Shown here piece after piece: positions 59,597-64,000 of a stretch of 64,000 bases of DNA. The stretch's first letter is position 1. Every line of letters starts with the position of its first letter. Made by a program: the position numbers and the translations under genes. The notes beneath the pieces are model-generated. The model did no database searches, had not been told where the DNA came from, and saw only the letters and a list, made by a program, of their open reading frames with translations. Source of the DNA: Actinospineispora acaciae DSM 45401 (GTDB lineage Bacteria > Actinomycetota > Actinomycetes > Mycobacteriales > Pseudonocardiaceae); the NCBI RefSeq assembly GCF_000620785.1, contig NZ_JIAI01000004.1:1-64000 (forward strand), read 5' to 3'.

Positions 59597-60471
59597 GCCA
59601 CGTCCTCGCGCAGCCGCGCGCCGAGCAGCCCGTGCGGCCGGGCCAGCAGCACCAGGAACACCACGACGTACGGCACCGCGGTGGTCCACACCAGGCCGAC
59701 GTACCGGGAGGTCAGGCTCTCCGCGACGCCGAGCACCAGGCCGGCGATCACGGTGCCGCCGATGCTGCCCATGCCGCCGAGCACCACGATCGCCAGCAGC
59801 CGCACCAGCCACTGCGTCCCGGAGCCCGGGACGAACGAGAACAGCACGCCCACTATCGACCCGCCGGCCGCCGTGGCCGCGACGCCGAGGGCGAACGTCA
59901 TGGCCGACACCCCACCGACGTCGACCCCGACCAGCTCGGCGCCCCGGGGGTTGGCCGAGGCGGCCCGGATGGCCCGGCCGGTCCAGGTGTGGCGCAGGAA
60001 CGCCACCAGCGCGACCAGCAGCAGCACCGCCAACCCCACCCCGAACAGCTGCACCTTCGGCAGGAACAGCCCGCCGACGTGGTAGGAGTCGTCCACGTAG
60101 GACGGCCGGATCGACTTGGTGTTGTTGCCCCAGATCGTCCCCATCGAGGCCTCGACCAGCAGCGCGAGCCCGAACGGGAGCAGCACCGAGGCCCCGACGA
60201 ACTCCTCGCGCACCGGCCGGATCAGCACGCTGTAGAGCGCCCAGCCGAGGCCGAACATCAGCGGGGTGGTGACGACCAGCGCGAGCAGCGGGTCGAGCCC
60301 GGTGGCCTGCCAGATCGTGTAGGTGAGGAACGCGGCGAGGATGAGCAGCGCGCCGTGCGCGAAGTTGATGATCCCCATCACGCCGTAGATCAGCGACAGG
60401 CCGCACCCGACGAGCGCGTAGGTGCCCCCGATGAGCAGGCCGAGCACGACGGCCTGGGCAAGGTCGGTCAC
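59593..60471 (-). CDS. Branched-chain-type ABC transporter permease (LivH-like)
   Basis: A 292-residue permease: GLLIGGTYALVGCGLSLIYGVMGIINFAHGALLILAAFLTY is the LivH signature, followed by TGRAIRAASANPRGAELVGVDVGGV (cytosolic loop) and LLAIVVLGGMGSIGGTVIAG. ATG 60471 lies 12 bp after the binding-protein stop. Confidence 0.92.
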   Translation of the reverse strand: MTDLAQAVVLGLLIGGTYALVGCGLSLIYGVMGIINFAHGALLILAAFLTYTIWQATGLDPLLALVVTTPLMFGLGWALYSVLIRPVREEFVGASVLLPFGLALLVEASMGTIWGNNTKSIRPSYVDDSYHVGGLFLPKVQLFGVGLAVLLLVALVAFLRHTWTGRAIRAASANPRGAELVGVDVGGVSAMTFALGVAATAAGGSIVGVLFSFVPGSGTQWLVRLLAIVVLGGMGSIGGTVIAGLVLGVAESLTSRYVGLVWTTAVPYVVVFLVLLARPHGLLGARLREDVA

Positions 60472-60483
60472 CTCGGCCCCCGT

Positions 60484-61707
60484 TCAGCAGGCCCGCCAGC
60501 AAGCGCGGACGGTGGTGGTCTGGGCGAGCTCGGGCGGCAGGATGATCCGGGTGCGGCCGCCCTGCCACTGGCCGGTGGCCACCACGCCCTGGGAGATCCC
60601 CTTCGCATCCCAGGACAGCTTCCCGGCGACGGTGTCCACCGAGTTGGCCCGCAGCCAGTCGGCGAGCTTGCGCTGGTCCTTGACGCCCTCCTCGCCGACG
60701 GCGGTGAGCGCGGCGGTGAGGACCTGGCCGGCGGCGAAGGCGTAGGCGGCCAGGCCGGACGGGTCGGTGTGGTACAGCTCCCGGAAGGCGGCCACGAACG
60801 CGGGGTTGTCCCGGCTGTTCAGCTCGACGTTGTAGCCGGCCGGGTAGAACACGCCCTCGGCGTTGGCGGCGCCGATCGCCGCCGGGTACTCCTTCAGGAA
60901 GGCCGGCGCGTTGGTCTGGTAGAGGAACCTCGGCGTGGCTCCGGCCTTCATCAGCGCGCGGACCAGCGCCGTCTCGTCCTCGAACCCACCGGCGTCGATC
61001 ACCACCTGGGCGCCGCTCTGCTTGACCTGGGCGGCGATCGGGTCGAAGTTCTGGGTGCCCATCGGGTAGGTCTCGTTGACCACGGTGGCCACCCCGGCGG
61101 CCTCCAGGATCGGCTTGATCGCCTCCACGGTGGTGCTGGTGAACGGGTCCTGGGTGAGTACGTAGGCCGCCGTCCTCGGACGCTGGTCGGCGGGCAGGTT
61201 GGCCAGGTAGCGGGCGAACGGCGTGCCGAACTCCCACGGTGCGGCCGGCTCGGTGTAGAACAGCAGCCGGTTGCCGCGCTCGAAGACCTGTCGCGCCCCG
61301 CCCGCCGGGTTCAGGTAGAGCTTCCGGTGGCGTTCGGCCACCGTGGAGGCCGGGATGGTCAGCCGGCTGGAGAAGGTGCCGACCACGAAGTCCGCGCGGT
61401 ACCGCTCGATCAGCGCGTTGTAGTCGCTGATGACCGTGTTCTGGTCGTCGGCGTCGTCGAGGATCTTGAACGCGACCTGCCGGCCGAGGATGCCGCCGGA
61501 GGCGTTGATCACCTTCTCCCACGCCCGGTAGCCCTGCTCCACCGCGACGCCGGTCTGGGAGTCCGCGCCGGTCAGCGGCAGGGAGGTGCCGATGAGCAGC
61601 GGCGTGGTGGACCTGTCGGCCCCGGCGCCGCCGCACCCGGTGACCAGCGCGGCGACCAGCAACGCCGCCACCCCTCGGCCCAGGCGGGCCGCGCGGCCGC
61701 GCGTCAT
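60484..61707 (-). CDS. Branched-chain-type ABC substrate-binding lipoprotein
   Basis: A 407-residue Peripla_BP_6 protein. The signal LLVAALVTGC gives a lipid-anchored Cys25. Motifs include IGTSLPLTGADSQTGVAVEQGYRAWEKVINASGGILGR, FVVGTFSSRLTIPASTVAERHRKLYLNPAGG and VFYPAGYNVELNSRDNPAFVAAF. The C-terminus RACWRAC has two cysteines. Substrates of this class include amides, urea and aromatic acids as well as branched-chain amino acids. Confidence 0.9.
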   Translation of the reverse strand: MTRGRAARLGRGVAALLVAALVTGCGGAGADRSTTPLLIGTSLPLTGADSQTGVAVEQGYRAWEKVINASGGILGRQVAFKILDDADDQNTVISDYNALIERYRADFVVGTFSSRLTIPASTVAERHRKLYLNPAGGARQVFERGNRLLFYTEPAAPWEFGTPFARYLANLPADQRPRTAAYVLTQDPFTSTTVEAIKPILEAAGVATVVNETYPMGTQNFDPIAAQVKQSGAQVVIDAGGFEDETALVRALMKAGATPRFLYQTNAPAFLKEYPAAIGAANAEGVFYPAGYNVELNSRDNPAFVAAFRELYHTDPSGLAAYAFAAGQVLTAALTAVGEEGVKDQRKLADWLRANSVDTVAGKLSWDAKGISQGVVATGQWQGGRTRIILPPELAQTTTVRACWRAC

Positions 61708-62660
61708 GGCCGGCTCCGGTTCGTGGTCGATGCCATCGGCAGGAAGTGGTCGTCGACCAGCCGCCCTGGGAGCGGGTCGGTGACCGAGGCGCTCACCGCG
61801 CCGGGGCCGCCCGCCTCCGCGCGCAGCCCGGCCACGGCGGCCAACGCGGCAGGGTCGACGCGCCCGTCCACCACCACGCCCTCGCGCGGCGAGGTCAGCA
61901 CGGCGTGGAAGGCCTCGACGTCCGGGGCGCCCAGCCCGGTCTGCTCCGCGAGCAGGCGCAGCGCGGCCGAGCGGCCCTCGGGCGCGACCAGCTCAGCGGC
62001 GGCGGCGAGCCATCCGGCCAGGAAGGCCCTCGCCAGCTCGCCGTGCTCCTCCACCCAGCGCCCGGTGGCCGCGACGACCGTGCCCAGGAAGGGGCCGACC
62101 ACGTCGGTCACCCGTGCCAGCCGGCGGCAGCCGGACGCGATCGCGGCGAGGTCGTGCCCGCCGTAGAGCAGCGTGGCGGTGAACGCGCCGTCGAGCAGCG
62201 CGGCCCGCCGGCGCGGTGTCCCGCCGACCGGTACCGCCCGGTAGTCGCGGTCGCGCTCCAGGCCGTGCGCGGCGAGCGTCCGGTACAGCGCGAACGCGAA
62301 ACCCGACCGCACCGCGTCCACCCCGACCGTCCCGCCGCGCAGCCCGGCGATGTCGCCCACCCCGGGTGCGCCGACGACGGAGAGCCCGAGCCCCCTGTCC
62401 GCGGCGGCCAGGATCCGCACGTCGTGCACGCCGCCGAGCGGGTTGGCCGGGTCGAAGCGGTAGCCGAGCACGTTGTCCGGGCTGGTCAGCACGAGGTCGT
62501 AGCGCCCGGCGAGCAGGTCGCGGAACTGTTCGACCGACGAGCCGACCCGGGCCTGCTCTATGTCGAGGCCGCGCGCCGCGAAGTGCCCCGCGTCGGCGGC
62601 CAGCCGCGCGATCGGCGAGGGGCCGAACACCCCGAGGGTCAACCGTGTCGTGGCGCTCAT
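61704..62660 (-). CDS. NMT1/THI5-like (SsuA-type) protein without signal peptide
   Basis: A 318-residue protein of the NMT1 fold: TLGVFGPSPIARLAADAGHFAARGLDIEQARV near the start, then LLAGRYDLVLTSPDNVLGYRF and LRGGTVGVDAVRSGFAFALYRTL. No signal peptide or lipobox is present, although binding proteins of this fold normally are exported; MSATTRLTLG reads as a direct cytosolic start. It overlaps the next binding-protein gene by 4 bp. It could be a cytosolic sensor or enzyme, or use a missed start. Confidence 0.78.
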   Translation of the reverse strand: MSATTRLTLGVFGPSPIARLAADAGHFAARGLDIEQARVGSSVEQFRDLLAGRYDLVLTSPDNVLGYRFDPANPLGGVHDVRILAAADRGLGLSVVGAPGVGDIAGLRGGTVGVDAVRSGFAFALYRTLAAHGLERDRDYRAVPVGGTPRRRAALLDGAFTATLLYGGHDLAAIASGCRRLARVTDVVGPFLGTVVAATGRWVEEHGELARAFLAGWLAAAAELVAPEGRSAALRLLAEQTGLGAPDVEAFHAVLTSPREGVVVDGRVDPAALAAVAGLRAEAGGPGAVSASVTDPLPGRLVDDHFLPMASTTNRSRP

Positions 62661-62664
62661 CCGA

Positions 62665-63993
62665 TCACCTCGCCCCGGCCAGGACGTGCCCGCGCGCGGC
62701 CGCCAGGTCGCGGCGCAGCCGGCCCTCGTCCACGCCCACCAGCCGGCCGCCGCGCTTGCGGAACTCCCCCGCCACCAGCACGGAGTCCACGTCGGCCGCC
62801 GACGCGTGGCACACCACGTGCGCGGCGAGGTCGCCGGCGCCGAGCCCGAACGGGGCGGTGGCCAGCAGCAGCACGTCGGCGTCCTTGCCCGGGATGAGGC
62901 TGCCGGCCCGGTCGCCGAGCCCGAGCGCGCGCGCCGCGTCGACGGTCGCCAGCCGGACCACGTCCCGGGCGGTGAGCGCCGGCACCCGGGGCGTGCGCAC
63001 CGCGTCCCGGCCCTCCATCCGCTCGCGTTGCGCGTCGAACAACCGCTGGAGCTGGAACGCCAGCCGCAGCTGCACCAGCAGGTCCGCGTTCACCCCGCTC
63101 GGGATGTCCACGCCGAGCGTCACCGGCACGCCGTGCCGCAGCGCCCGGCCGGTCACCGGGTAGCGCCCGCTCATCCCCGCCTCGATCTCCGGCGTCACCG
63201 CGATCACGCCGCCGCGCGCGGCCAGCAACGCCAGCTGCTCCGGCCCCGCCGACTCCTGGTGCACCCAGACGATGTCCGGGCCGAGCAGGTCACGGCGGTG
63301 CAGCTCGTCGATGTCGCCGGGGTCCACGGAGTGCACGGTGGCGAGCACCCCCAGCTCGCGCGCGCAGGCCAGCTCGCGCGCCCCGGTCGGCGCGTCCACG
63401 TGGTCGATGTTGTTCAGCGCGATCGCCATCCGGACCAGGCCGTCGCCGGCGAGCGCGTCGGCGACCCTGGCGGCGTCGCGGACCCGCTGGTCATGGCCGG
63501 TGAACGCGCGGCGCGCCACCTCCGGGCGGTCCCGGAAGCTGTAGCCGAACAGCGCGCGCACGCCGGCGTCGCGCAGCGCGGCGACCGAGGCGTCGGCGTG
63601 CTCGGGCGAGTTGACCGAGTGGCAGAAGTCGACGACGGTCGTGGTGCCGTGGGAGAGCGCCTCGACCGCGCCGCCGTAGGTGGCGGCGTACATGTCCTCC
63701 GGGCGGTAGCGGCCGGCCAGCGGGTGCACCGTGGGGAAGTACTCCCCCGCCCAGCACTGCGCCGCCAGGCCGCGCAGCGGCACCTGCCACAGGTGCACGT
63801 GCGAGTCGATCAGCCCGGGCATGACCAGCGTGTTCGCCGCGTCGACCGTCTCGTCGGCCGGCACGTCCAGCTCGGCGGCGACCGCCGCGATGCGCCGGCC
63901 CTCGACGAGCACGTCGCCGCGCGGCAGGTCACCGAGCTCGGGGTCCATGGTCAGGACCGCCCCGCCCTTGATCAGTGTGCGACGCTCGGTCAT
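62665..63993 (-). CDS. Amidohydrolase (TRZ/ATZ, cytosine-deaminase-like family)
   Basis: A 442-residue metal-dependent hydrolase of PF01979: GLIDSHVHLWQVPLRGLAAQ (His pair), GTTTVVDFCHSVNSPEHAD, LATVHSVDPGDIDELHR (His), IVWVHQESA, GVPVTLGVDIPSGVNADL (Asp) and the SLIPGKDADVLLL end. The group removes amino or chloro substituents from triazines and pyrimidines and opens cyclic amides. Only 7 bp lie upstream in the window (AGGCGAG), so it may not be the first gene of its operon. Confidence 0.85.
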   Translation of the reverse strand: MTERRTLIKGGAVLTMDPELGDLPRGDVLVEGRRIAAVAAELDVPADETVDAANTLVMPGLIDSHVHLWQVPLRGLAAQCWAGEYFPTVHPLAGRYRPEDMYAATYGGAVEALSHGTTTVVDFCHSVNSPEHADASVAALRDAGVRALFGYSFRDRPEVARRAFTGHDQRVRDAARVADALAGDGLVRMAIALNNIDHVDAPTGARELACARELGVLATVHSVDPGDIDELHRRDLLGPDIVWVHQESAGPEQLALLAARGGVIAVTPEIEAGMSGRYPVTGRALRHGVPVTLGVDIPSGVNADLLVQLRLAFQLQRLFDAQRERMEGRDAVRTPRVPALTARDVVRLATVDAARALGLGDRAGSLIPGKDADVLLLATAPFGLGAGDLAAHVVCHASAADVDSVLVAGEFRKRGGRLVGVDEGRLRRDLAAARGHVLAGAR

Positions 63994-64000
63994 CTCGCCT

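Noticed and set aside
57833-61636. A 1267-residue open frame on the minus strand
   Set aside because: The part before 59596 is Arg/Gly-rich shadow of LivH and the binding protein. The real fusion begins at GTG 59596.
1-64000. tRNA, rRNA, insertion sequences, prophage or attachment sites
   Set aside because: No cloverleaf-like sequence, transposase or integrase reading frame, or terminal repeats were recognised; no covariance-model search could be run.

Overview
The window reads as chromosome of a high-GC actinomycete. Coding sequence is GC-rich at third positions, many starts are GTG, 4-bp start/stop overlaps are common, and some regulators may be leaderless. Families such as the PF04672-type SAM methyltransferase, DUF3040, DUF2252 and DUF6325/SHOCT point the same way. 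No rRNA, tRNA, CRISPR array, transposase or phage gene was seen.

Layout. (1) 1-9278: a TetR regulator and a SAM methyltransferase, then a sugar/sugar-acid utilisation locus. The locus holds a Tat/lipoprotein binding protein, a permease, a single-domain ATPase, a lipoprotein aldose 1-epimerase, a truncated gene, a zinc dehydrogenase, a galactonate-dehydratase-like enzyme and a divergent FadR-type regulator. Two near-identical 17-bp operators lie upstream of the transporter and of the dehydratase. (2) 9279-13900: a decaying stretch with an ankyrin gene carrying one extra base, nitrilase and universal-stress-protein remnants, and a MarR gene carrying one extra base. (3) 14039-19692: a formate dehydrogenase operon whose alpha subunit has an in-frame UGA in the canonical selenocysteine context, followed by fdhE, an Fe-S subunit and an NrfD-type membrane subunit. 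(4) 19733-27279: a DUF3040 protein, a KdpA remnant, a rifampin-phosphotransferase-like enzyme with a MarR regulator, an ABC exporter with a TetR regulator, and a KdpD-like DUF4118/GAF protein.

(5) 27297-43941: a stress/envelope island with DUF2252, a GAP-family protein, DUF6325/SHOCT fragments, small membrane proteins, DUF1269, DUF389, two SulP transporters, an AI-2E-family protein, a BASS transporter, an alkylsulfatase, an HdeD-like protein and a large LuxR-type ATPase. Eight copies of a 17-bp palindrome (consensus TCAYMC-N5-GGRTGA) lie in its intergenic spaces, mostly 36-75 bp upstream of starts. This looks like a compact local regulon and is the most interesting signal in the window. (6) 44422-46080: an ArsR regulator with two SRPBCC-domain genes.

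(7) 46152-64000: a catabolic cluster in two tightly coupled minus-strand operons. One has nine genes (ring-cleaving dioxygenase, carboxylesterase, ACMSD-type amidohydrolase, five-part Opp/Dpp importer, C45-like Ntn hydrolase). The other has an amidohydrolase, an NMT1/THI5-like protein without a signal peptide, a branched-chain-type binding protein, LivH, a fused LivM-LivG and LivF. Between them sits a regulator fusing XRE and GntR DNA-binding domains. Together they suggest uptake and breakdown of an amide- or ester-bearing, probably aromatic compound whose identity cannot be read from sequence.
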